Of a DNA stretch of 26,439 nt, positions 6,092 to 13,472 are shown one piece after another; position 1 is the stretch's first letter; each line of letters starts with the position of its first letter. This DNA comes from Dehalococcoidia bacterium. GTDB taxonomy: Bacteria; Chloroflexota; Dehalococcoidia; Dehalococcoidales; CSSed11-197. The notes under the pieces were generated by a model. That model had not been told where the DNA came from, did not search any database, and saw only the letters and a program-made list of their open reading frames with translations. A program made the position numbers and the translations under genes. Location of the stretch: the NCBI GenBank assembly GCA_003552785.1, contig PUOQ01000003.1, positions 1 to 26,439 on the forward strand, written 5' to 3'.

Positions 6092-6252
6092 ATCCAGTGA
6101 AGCAATTATTGTAATTCAGCCCCTCTTATAAAATCTAAAAAGCTCGTGAAAAGCTCTGGTTTCAGGCGATTTTCATTTGCTAATGCTGAGTTATTACTGT
6201 TAAGATTACCTTTGCCTTATACTTATTATTGCGATAACCATCCGGAGGTTTT
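6092..6252. other. Intergenic stretch before permease gene
   Basis: This 161-bp AT-rich gap has no gene. TGAAGCAATTATTGT (6098-6112) is the exact reverse complement of ACAATAATTGCTTCA at 6002-6016 inside the preceding gene. TATACT at 6218-6223 could be the -10 of a promoter for the permease gene, but no good -35 is visible. A GGAGG ribosome-binding site sits at 6242-6246. I see no clear terminator. Confidence 0.4.
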
Positions 6253-6783
6253 ATGGCAGAGAATGAGAGGAGACTGCCAAAAATGCTGATACCGACTATT
6301 GTAATGGCTGTTATTGCTTTTGTGTTACTGGCGATAGCTTACTACAGAGGTGCCGGTGAGCATATTCTGGCCTTAAAATCTGCAGGCGATATACTGCTTG
6401 GAGTGCTGCCTCTGTTGATATTTGCCTTTATTATTGCAGGTGCCATTCAGCACCTGCTGCCCCAGGAATTGATCAATAGATGGGTTGGCGATGAATCCGG
6501 CTGGAGGGGCGTTGTTATCGGTACAGTTGCCGGCGGTTTCATGCCCGGTGGCCCGGTTACAAGTTTACCCATCGCAGCGGCCATTTACAAAAGCGGCGCC
6601 GGTATAGGTACAATGGTCGCCTTTGTAACCGCCTGGTCGCTCTGGGCTTTTGCCAGGCTGCCGCTTGAGATTGGCATAATGGGCTGGAGATTTGCGGCTA
6701 TTCGTTTGGCATGTACATTTTTTATGCCTTTTATTGCCGGCCTTCTAGCCAACTGGCTGTTTAGCAATACTAAAATCATGTGA
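6253..6783 (+). CDS. Half-size permease, YraQ/ArsP-like (DUF318 type)
   Basis: This is an inner-membrane protein of 176 aa with about five hydrophobic segments: roughly 11-30, 44-68, 85-106, 110-135 and 145-170. The signature region, GTVAGGFMPGGPVTSLPIAAA and then GAGIGTMVAFVTAWSL, resembles one half of the YraQ/ArsP permeases. Those have about 300 aa and two such repeats, usually with a Cys-containing CxCG motif. Here the motif is PGGP with no cysteine, so arsenic or metal export should not be assumed. It may act as a homodimer. Start ATG 6253 has GGAGG upstream. The gene is followed 15 nt later by a zinc-ribbon protein, probably in one operon. Substrate unknown. Confidence 0.7.
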   Translation: MAENERRLPKMLIPTIVMAVIAFVLLAIAYYRGAGEHILALKSAGDILLGVLPLLIFAFIIAGAIQHLLPQELINRWVGDESGWRGVVIGTVAGGFMPGGPVTSLPIAAAIYKSGAGIGTMVAFVTAWSLWAFARLPLEIGIMGWRFAAIRLACTFFMPFIAGLLANWLFSNTKIM

Positions 6784-6798
6784 CCTGGAGGAATTTAA

Positions 6799-7026
6799 AT
6801 GTTAGTTACCATTACCTGTCCGGAGTGCGAAGCTGAGGGACGCTTTTCTGTTGTTGAGCAAACCTATGATGGACCTTATAAGTGCTGGAAGTGCCGGCAA
6901 ATGTTCTACATTGAACTGGACGGTAAAACCCTCAACACCTGTCGCCCTCTTGACGATGCAGAATTTGAACGGCTGCAACAGGTGGAAAAGCTTAAGCGAA
7001 AATTTAATAAAGATGATGAGGATTAA
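6799..7026 (+). CDS. Small zinc-ribbon protein
   Basis: This 75-aa protein has two CxxC knuckles, TCPEC (Cys7, Cys10) and YKCWKC (Cys29, Cys32), followed by a strand MFYIELDG (35-42) and a charged helical tail ending KFNKDDED. The layout is that of a single zinc ribbon. There is no membrane segment. The ribosome-binding site TGGAGG is well placed before ATG 6799. It lies 15 nt after the permease gene and converges on rimI with 11 nt between stops. The CPxC / CxxC / F-x-I-x-x-DG order loosely recalls Trm112-type zinc proteins, which activate Trm9 methyltransferases. That resemblance is weak and could be generic zinc-ribbon geometry. I assign no function. Confidence 0.75.
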   Translation: MLVTITCPECEAEGRFSVVEQTYDGPYKCWKCRQMFYIELDGKTLNTCRPLDDAEFERLQQVEKLKRKFNKDDED

Positions 7027-7037
7027 CAAAAGCATTC

Positions 7038-7604
7038 TTAGCGTGCCAGTGGATACAGCTTGAACCCCCACCGGGCAGAGTGTTCTTGCTTGAGCTTTTC
7101 AAAAAAACTCTTATAAATTTTCGAACTGATATCATTTACAGTCATTATCACTGCATCTTCATTATTATCAAGGTAGTAGCGTTTGCGCACGCCCTGAACT
7201 GAAAAACCATACTTCCTGTACAAACTGCACGCTATATGATTGGAAGCTCGGACTTCCAGAGTTGCCTGAGAAGCGTTTAAAGCCAGAGCCAGACCAATAA
7301 GCGATATTAGCAGCAACTCGCCAATTCCCCGGCTTTTATAAGCGTTTCTAACGGCAATATCAACAATGTGGGCCTCTCCAGCTATAAGCCAGAAACCAGC
7401 GTAGCCAACCATGTAACGGGGTAAATTCGAAACAGTGTCATTTTCTCCTTCGGAAGAATCAAATGCCACTATATAATGCGCAAGAGGGTTGCGAAATTCC
7501 CTTTGATAATTGGTCGGCACCTGCGTACATGGAAAAGCCTCGAGAGAAATTTCGGCCATTTGTATGGCATCTTCCTGGCGCATCAAGCGAATATGGTAGC
7601 GCAT
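7038..7604 (-). CDS. rimI: Ribosomal protein S18 alanine N-acetyltransferase
   Basis: This is a GNAT-fold enzyme that acetylates the N-terminal Ala of ribosomal protein S18. Visible marks are VGYAGFW (66-72), AHIVDIAVRNAYKSRGIGELLL (78-99, with the CoA-binding SRGIGE loop at 91-96), ATLEVRASNHIACSLYRKYGF (114-134) and a RKRYYLDNNEDAVIM strand. This order is typical of RimI, although GNAT proteins can be misassigned. At 188 aa it is longer than the usual 145-160, with an insert at about 50-62 and a C-terminal extension. ATG 7604-7602 overlaps the TGA of queH by one base (TGATG), so translation is probably coupled. Its expected substrate, S18 with N-terminal Met-Ala, is also encoded in this window. 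Confidence 0.85.
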   Translation of the reverse strand: MRYHIRLMRQEDAIQMAEISLEAFPCTQVPTNYQREFRNPLAHYIVAFDSSEGENDTVSNLPRYMVGYAGFWLIAGEAHIVDIAVRNAYKSRGIGELLLISLIGLALALNASQATLEVRASNHIACSLYRKYGFSVQGVRKRYYLDNNEDAVIMTVNDISSKIYKSFFEKLKQEHSARWGFKLYPLAR

Positions 7605-8140
7605 CAGCCTGGTTCGCCCCTTTCCCTGCGGCTAAATACACACCCGCAATAATATTGCCGGTAAAGTTGCATATTCCTGGTAAGTACACGGGAATCGCTA
7701 TAACGACGCCTTAAATCAGAATATAAAAACGTCAAGCCGGTTCTTTCAGCGATTTCATGGCCGATGGATAACAGGCTGTCATGCTCCTGGTGAGGACTAA
7801 TGAGTAAAGTTGAGGTAAAAGCCTTAAAACCCTGATTCAGGGCTTTTTCGGCAGTTTCTTCCAGGCGCAACTGGAAACAAAGCCGGCAGCGATCAGCCTG
7901 GTTTTCTCTTACTGCCCGGGCGTGTTTATCAGGTTCATATTCCCTGCTCTCCCAAAAAACAACTCCGTAATCAGACAATAGTTTCCTGGTTGCTTCCAAC
8001 CTCTTATCATGTTCTTTTCGCGGTTGAATATTAGGGTTATACCAGTATGCACTTACCATGTAGCCCTGCCACCTCCAAAAGTTAACAGTGAAGGCAGAAC
8101 AATGAGCACAACATACATGAAGAATGATTGAATCAATCAT
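7604..8140 (-). CDS. queH: Epoxyqueuosine reductase QueH
   Basis: QueH carries out the last step of queuosine synthesis, reducing epoxyqueuosine at position 34 of tRNAs with GUN anticodons. It is an iron-sulfur enzyme unrelated to QueG. The 178-aa product has LHVCCAHC (Cys10, 11, 14), YNPNIQP, DRCRLCFQLRLEETA (Cys85, 88), STLLISPHQEH (110-120) and YRQYYCGCVFSRRER (Cys165, 167), all in the order typical of the family (formerly DUF208). The ATG overlaps the ruvB stop by one base (TAATG), and its own stop overlaps rimI. It should be translated by coupling. No other queuosine genes are in view. Confidence 0.94.
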   Translation of the reverse strand: MIDSIILHVCCAHCSAFTVNFWRWQGYMVSAYWYNPNIQPRKEHDKRLEATRKLLSDYGVVFWESREYEPDKHARAVRENQADRCRLCFQLRLEETAEKALNQGFKAFTSTLLISPHQEHDSLLSIGHEIAERTGLTFLYSDLRRRYSDSRVLTRNMQLYRQYYCGCVFSRRERGEPG

Positions 8141-9180
8141 TACGGGTTATCATTAAAGAGACTGGTTTGAGCTGCATCACCCCTTTTATATTCAAGCCCC
8201 AAATGCTGATATGAGCGCGGTGTTGCAGTGCGACCACGTGGTGTTCTTTCGATAAAACCTAATTGAAGTAAATAAGGTTCATACACATCCATTATGGTAT
8301 CCGATTCTTCACTGATTGCAGCTGCCAGTGTTTCCAGCCCAACAGGTCCACCATTGAACTTGTCGATTATAGTATAAAGAAGGCGGTGATCTATTTCATC
8401 CAGTCCAAGATCATCAACTTCCAGCTGTTTTAATGACAACCCGGCTACTTTAGATGTAATGATCCCATCGGCCTTTACCTGGGCATAATCCCTCACCCGC
8501 CTGAGCAAACGGTTGGCTACCCTGGGAGTGCCACGAGCACGTCGTGCCAGTGCCAGAAGGGCTTCTTCTTCTATTTTTACCCCGATGATTTTTGCAGAGC
8601 GTTTGATTATAATAGCCAGAGCATTTTCATCATAATAATCCAGCCTGTAGACCACTCCAAATCTGCCCCTTAAAGGAGAGCTCAATTGGGCAAAGCGTGT
8701 AGTTGCACCAATAAGGGTAAATTCGGGCAAACTCAAACGCAAACTCCTTGCGCCTGGACCTTTACCAATAACCAGATCCAGAGACCTGTCCTCCATAGCC
8801 GGGTAAAGCACCTCTTCTACTGCCCGGTTCAGGCGGTGGATTTCATCTATGAAAAGTACGTCGTGACTCTGCAGATTGGTTAATAGCGCCGCCAGATCGC
8901 CCGCCCTTTCGATAGCCGGACCCGAAGTTACCCGGATGTTTACGCCCATCTCCACTGCCACAATATGTGCAAGGGTAGTTTTCCCCAGGCCGGGAGGCCC
9001 ATAAAAAAGAGCGTGATCTAAAGACTCGCTACGGCCTCTGGCTGCAGAAATCGCTATCTGCAAATTGTCTTTAAGTTTTTGCTGGCCAATGAAATCAGAA
9101 ATCTGCCTCGGTCTCAGGCTCAAATCTACCGGGGCATCATCCTCTAAAGCTTTGCCAGAAATAATTCGGTCGGTACTCAT
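8140..9180 (-). CDS. ruvB: Holliday junction branch migration helicase RuvB
   Basis: RuvB is the hexameric AAA+ motor that drives branch migration of Holliday junctions with RuvA. The 346-aa product starts with the family's LRPRQISDFIGQQKLKDNL. Walker A GPPGLGKTT is at 61-69, Walker B FIDEIHRL near 113-120, sensor 1 GATTRFAQLSSPLRGRFG follows, and GTPRVANRLLRRVRDYAQ is the arginine-bearing sensor 2. The winged-helix end has GPVGLETLAAAI and TPRGR. Length and motifs are standard. It leads the ruvB-queH-rimI unit. ruvA and ruvC are not in the window. An extended -10 at 9204-9196 would give a very short leader. Confidence 0.98.
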   Translation of the reverse strand: MSTDRIISGKALEDDAPVDLSLRPRQISDFIGQQKLKDNLQIAISAARGRSESLDHALFYGPPGLGKTTLAHIVAVEMGVNIRVTSGPAIERAGDLAALLTNLQSHDVLFIDEIHRLNRAVEEVLYPAMEDRSLDLVIGKGPGARSLRLSLPEFTLIGATTRFAQLSSPLRGRFGVVYRLDYYDENALAIIIKRSAKIIGVKIEEEALLALARRARGTPRVANRLLRRVRDYAQVKADGIITSKVAGLSLKQLEVDDLGLDEIDHRLLYTIIDKFNGGPVGLETLAAAISEESDTIMDVYEPYLLQLGFIERTPRGRTATPRSYQHLGLEYKRGDAAQTSLFNDNP

Positions 9181-9195
9181 TTTATTTCAGCCCCA

Positions 9196-9204
9196 ATTAT
9201 AACA
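9196..9204 (-). promoter_or_regulatory. Extended -10 promoter of ruvB
   Basis: Minus-strand TGTTATAAT (9204-9196) is identical to the extended -10 of the rpsF promoter. No good -35 lies 17 nt upstream. Transcription would start near 9189, leaving a leader of about nine bases before the ruvB ATG. The rest of the gap, up to 9410, shows no gene, only a small hairpin TTGGTG-TGC-CACCAA near 9275-9290. Confidence 0.5.
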
Positions 9205-9410
9205 CAGCGTGTTTCAAACCGGCAGATACATGTGGCAGCAGTATATAAAGAAGGGCCATAAACGCCATCGCTCTTGGTGTGCCACCAAAACTGAAAAGTT
9301 TTTATCTCTTTTTGAGCAGTTGTTTTAGGAATCTATGCTAAAGTATAAAGGGCTTGTTTCCCTGTTTTTCCTGCCATGTGCCCACCACAATCTTATACCA
9401 GGATCTTTAC

Positions 9411-9454
9411 AAAAGAATACGGTTGCCAGTGTCCGGCAACCGTATTCTTTTTTT
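9411..9454. terminator. Bidirectional intrinsic terminator after rpoC
   Basis: The arms AAAAGAATACGGTTGCC (9411-9427) and GGCAACCGTATTCTTTT (9435-9451) pair perfectly over 17 bp around the loop AGTGTCC. On the minus strand the stem starts 28 nt after the rpoC stop and ends in TTTT, so it terminates rpoBC. On the plus strand seven T residues (9448-9454) follow, so it should also stop transcription running towards rpoC from the other side. Confidence 0.92.
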
Positions 9455-9478
9455 CAAAATAACAAATCTTTCTCAGTA

Positions 9479-12400
9479 CTACTCTTCCTGTTTGTCTTCA
9501 TGTGTTTCAGATTCACCGCCTGATTGCTTATCCTCAATTTCAATCCCGGCATTTTGCCCGACGGCCTCTTGATAGGCTTGCCCTGGCATTGCTCCGGCAG
9601 CAACTGATTCATGCTGGCCGGCATCTGCCAGCGCAGCCTGTCTTTCGGCTTCAAGTTCATCTTTGCATGACTGGCAACGTGCTGGAATAAGCTTGCCAAT
9701 AATTACATTTTCCTTGAGGCCTACCAGGCGGTCCATCTTGCCAAATATGGAAGCCTCGGTAAGGACCCGGGTCGTTTCCTGGAAGCTGGCCGCTGCCAGC
9801 CAGGAATCTGTGCTCAAACTGGCCCGGGTTATTCCCATCAAAACCGAATAAGCAGTAGCAGGCTCGCCACCCTCGGCCAGCACTCTGGCGTTCTCCTCTT
9901 CGTATGTCGAACGAGCAGAAAGCTCCCTTGAAGTAAAACGGGTGTCCCCGGGGGAATCAATCCGAACCCTGGACAGCATCTGGCGCACAATAACCTCAAT
10001 ATGCCGGTCATTAATGTGTACGCCCTGAGAGCAATACACTTTCTGAACTTCATCAACTATATATCGCTGAACAGCTTCTTTTCCAAGTATTCCCAGTATA
10101 TCCTGCGGGTTTATAGAACCGTCCGTCAACTGCTGGCCTGCGCTAACTTCCTGGCCATCTTCCACCCTTATATGGGTTGCTGCAGGAACGGGATATTCCC
10201 TTTCGTCACTGCCTTCAAAAGTTATATATAACTTTTCACCTGCAAAGGATGCTCTGCCGGCCACTCTTGCCAGAGGTGCATACGAAACAAGTGAAGAGGT
10301 ATCAAAGTCTTCTCCTTCCGGTGCAGCCAGAGGCATGCTTGGTTCCACCTCCTGGCCTTCCTCAACCAGCCAGCGCCAGCCTTCAGGCAATGAATACTCG
10401 TCGGAAAAGGTTTCCGTACTGATTACCTTTATTAACCTGCCGTTTTCATCATCAATTATTTCCACCCTGCCATCTATTTCACTGATTGTAGCCTGTGCCT
10501 TCGGATTTCGAGCTTCAAATAACTCTTCGACACGCGGCAAGCCGGTAGTAATATCAAGACCTACTACACCACCGGTGTGGAAGGTCCTCAGAGTCAGCTG
10601 TGTACCGGGCTCACCTATACTCTGAGCAGCCAGAATACCAACAGCAATTGAAAGCTCAACCAGCTTTCCTGATGCAAGGTCTCTCCCGTAGCATAACCGG
10701 CAAACACCGGAAGACGCTTCACAGCTCATAGTGCTGCGGATAAATGCCCGGTCAATACCGGCTTCAACTACTTCCGCTGCCAGCTTTTCATCTATTTCCT
10801 GATTGCGCTCTACGATAAGCTTCCCGGATTCGGGATGATTTATATCTTCTGCAGCAGTTCGTCCCGTAATACGTTCCCCGAAAGGTGGCAGAAGGCCTTT
10901 TTCCTTGCTATCCTCGACCCAAATTCCATTCAATGTTTCACAATCATACTCCGATACAATCACGTCCTGTGTGACGTCCACCAGGCGCCTTGTGAGATAA
11001 CCGGAGCCAGAAGTTCGAAGGGCTGTATCTGCCAAACCCTTGCGAGCACCGTGGGTAGAAATGAAGTATTCCAGTGTGCTCAAGCCTTCTTTTAAGCTTG
11101 ATTTGATCGGAAAGTCAATAATACGACCTGAAGGATTGGTCATAAGCCCTCTTATACCTGCCATCTGCCGTATCTGTGATATATTACCTTTAGCACCTGA
11201 GGTGCTCATCATGTAGATACTACCGTTGCGGTTGAGGGATTTCGCCAGGTCCTGGGTGATCTTATCTGTAGCTTCCATCCAGGCTTCTATTATATTGTTG
11301 TAGCGCTCATCTTCGGTTATTAACCCTCTAAGATATTGCCCATCGGTGACTGCAGTTTTTTCTTCTGCTTCAACCAGAACCTCTGCCTTATTCGGCGGTG
11401 TCTGGATATCACCCATGGATATGGTTATACCGGATTGAGTAGCATACTTGAAGCCCAGATCCTTTAGCCCATCAAGAACTGCAGCCATTTCTATGTTGTT
11501 GCCAAGCAAATTGTAGCAATCAGCGATTACTTTTTTCAGGGTTGACTTGTCAACCAGTTGATTGCAATAAGTAAAATTATCGGGCAATACAGCATTAAAC
11601 AATATCCTGCCAATGCTTGTTTCGATAACTTCGCCTTTGTCCGAACGAACCTTGATTCTTTCCCGGAGGCCGATAGACTTCATCTCATAAGCCATCAATG
11701 CTGTTTGAAAGGACCCGAAATAGGGCAACTCAGCCCCGTTGGTTGAATCATGGATTGAAGTCAGATAGTAAACCCCAAAAACCATATCCAGGGTTGGCGT
11801 AACAACCGGCTCCCCACAGCTGGGCAGCAACATGTTGTATATACTGAGCATGGCTTTCCTGGCTTCCTTAATGGCTGCTTTGGAGAGAGGTACATGTACC
11901 GCCATCTGGTCACCGTCAAAATCGGCGTTAAACGCAGCACAAACCAAAGGATGAATCTGTATAGCGCTACCATCAATTAAAACCGGTTCAAACGCCTGGA
12001 TACTCAGCCTGTGAAGGGTCGGTGCCCGGTTGAGTAGCACCGGATGGTCTTTTACCACCTCCTCAAGCGCATCAAAAACTTCAGGGGTAGCTTTATCTAC
12101 CAGGCGCCGGGCGCTTTTAATATTGGAAGCCAGCCCCTCCAGAACCAACTTATGTATAACAAAAGGATTAAACAATTCAAGCGCCATGCGCCGCGGCAAA
12201 CCACATTGGTGAAGTTTAAGGTTGGGCCCGACTACGATTACAGAGCGTCCGGAATAATCAACCCGCTTACCAAGCAAATTCTGGCGGAACCGCCCTTGCT
12301 TGCCCCTTAAAATATCTGAAAGGGATTTTGCCTTATGGTCACCACTCACAGCAACAGTACGACCCCGTCTGCCATTATCGATAAGTGAATCCACCGCTTC

Positions 12401-13468
12401 CTGCAGCATGCGTTTCTCATTGCGGATAATAATCTCGGGTGCGCCAATATCCATAAGATGACGCAAACGGTTATTGCGGTTTATAACCCTGCGATAAAGG
12501 TCGTTCAAGTCACTGGTGGCAAAACGGCCTCCATCAAGTTGCACCATCGGCCTCAGCTCGGGTGGTAAAATCGGCAGCACAGTCAATACCATCCATTCCG
12601 GACGATTACCGCTACGCCTGAAGGCTTCAACAAGCTGAAGCCGTTTGCTGGCTTTTTTGCGCCGCTGAGCTGAACTCGTCGACTGCATTTCATCAATCAG
12701 TGAATTGCGCAATTTATCAAGATCGATGCTTTTTAGTAATTTTAATATTGCCTCAGCACCCATACCAGCCTCAAAAGCTTCTCCACAGTCAAGTAAAAGC
12801 TCATGATGCTGGTTATCAGTAAGCAATTGACCTGCTTTTAACTCCTTAACACGATTGATCTTGCCAATGAAATTTTCTTCAATTTCGCCCTTTTCCATGT
12901 CAAAATCGGATCGCATGCGGTTGATTTCCTCAACGCTGGCACCAGCGTTTTCAGCATCTTTAACCTTTGCATCAAATTCTTCTCTTTTCCTGCTAAAGGC
13001 TTCATGAGCTTCTGTTTCCAGATTTTTTAAAGCTTCTTCCCTGGCTGCCTCATCTATCGAGGTTATCAAAAAGTGAGAGAAGTAAATCACCCTTTCCAGA
13101 TTGCGGGTTGAAAGGTCGAGCAGTAAGCCAATACGGCTGGGTATTCCACGTGCGAACCAGATATGGCTCACCGGACCTGCCAGCTCAATATGGCCCATTC
13201 TCTCTCTTCTTACCTTGGACTTGGCAATCTCAACCTGACATTTGTCGCATATTATACCCTTGTACCTTATGCGCTTATACTTGCCACAAGAACACTCAAA
13301 ATCTTTTGTCGGGCCAAAAATGCGCTCACAAAATAGGCCGTCTCTTTCCGGTTTGAGCGTGCGGTAGTTAATTGTTTCCGGCTTGGTTACTTCACCATAA
13401 GACCATCCCAGTATCTGGTCAGGTGAAGCCAGTGAAATTCGTACAGCATCAAAATCGTTTACTTCCAA
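9479..13468 (-). CDS. rpoC: DNA-directed RNA polymerase subunit beta'
   Basis: This is the catalytic largest subunit of RNA polymerase. The N-terminal zinc site is CSCGKYKRIRYKGIICDKC (Cys59, 61, 74, 77). The magnesium-binding NADFDGDQMAVHVP lies near residue 514, preceded by LLNRAPTLHRLSIQAFEP. The trigger-loop region has GARKGLADTALRTSGSGYLT. The second zinc site is SCEASSGVCRLCYG, and QSIGEPGTQLTLRTFHTGG follows. Length is 1329 aa. The usual end, IIGKLIPA, runs on here as RCQSCKDELE and a 66-residue Ala/Gln/Glu-rich tail ending THEDKQEE. The start is TTG at 13468, supported by AGGAG seven bases upstream inside the end of rpoB, with only 4 nt between the genes. Translation is probably coupled. 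Confidence 0.98.
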   Translation of the reverse strand: MEVNDFDAVRISLASPDQILGWSYGEVTKPETINYRTLKPERDGLFCERIFGPTKDFECSCGKYKRIRYKGIICDKCQVEIAKSKVRRERMGHIELAGPVSHIWFARGIPSRIGLLLDLSTRNLERVIYFSHFLITSIDEAAREEALKNLETEAHEAFSRKREEFDAKVKDAENAGASVEEINRMRSDFDMEKGEIEENFIGKINRVKELKAGQLLTDNQHHELLLDCGEAFEAGMGAEAILKLLKSIDLDKLRNSLIDEMQSTSSAQRRKKASKRLQLVEAFRRSGNRPEWMVLTVLPILPPELRPMVQLDGGRFATSDLNDLYRRVINRNNRLRHLMDIGAPEIIIRNEKRMLQEAVDSLIDNGRRGRTVAVSGDHKAKSLSDILRGKQGRFRQNLLGKRVDYSGRSVIVVGPNLKLHQCGLPRRMALELFNPFVIHKLVLEGLASNIKSARRLVDKATPEVFDALEEVVKDHPVLLNRAPTLHRLSIQAFEPVLIDGSAIQIHPLVCAAFNADFDGDQMAVHVPLSKAAIKEARKAMLSIYNMLLPSCGEPVVTPTLDMVFGVYYLTSIHDSTNGAELPYFGSFQTALMAYEMKSIGLRERIKVRSDKGEVIETSIGRILFNAVLPDNFTYCNQLVDKSTLKKVIADCYNLLGNNIEMAAVLDGLKDLGFKYATQSGITISMGDIQTPPNKAEVLVEAEEKTAVTDGQYLRGLITEDERYNNIIEAWMEATDKITQDLAKSLNRNGSIYMMSTSGAKGNISQIRQMAGIRGLMTNPSGRIIDFPIKSSLKEGLSTLEYFISTHGARKGLADTALRTSGSGYLTRRLVDVTQDVIVSEYDCETLNGIWVEDSKEKGLLPPFGERITGRTAAEDINHPESGKLIVERNQEIDEKLAAEVVEAGIDRAFIRSTMSCEASSGVCRLCYGRDLASGKLVELSIAVGILAAQSIGEPGTQLTLRTFHTGGVVGLDITTGLPRVEELFEARNPKAQATISEIDGRVEIIDDENGRLIKVISTETFSDEYSLPEGWRWLVEEGQEVEPSMPLAAPEGEDFDTSSLVSYAPLARVAGRASFAGEKLYITFEGSDEREYPVPAATHIRVEDGQEVSAGQQLTDGSINPQDILGILGKEAVQRYIVDEVQKVYCSQGVHINDRHIEVIVRQMLSRVRIDSPGDTRFTSRELSARSTYEEENARVLAEGGEPATAYSVLMGITRASLSTDSWLAAASFQETTRVLTEASIFGKMDRLVGLKENVIIGKLIPARCQSCKDELEAERQAALADAGQHESVAAGAMPGQAYQEAVGQNAGIEIEDKQSGGESETHEDKQEE

Positions 13469-13472
13469 CTAC

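Noticed and set aside
9335..9523. Short plus-strand open frames between ruvB and rpoC
   Set aside because: They run through the perfect terminator stem and into the antisense of rpoC, with no motif. The region is better read as non-coding.
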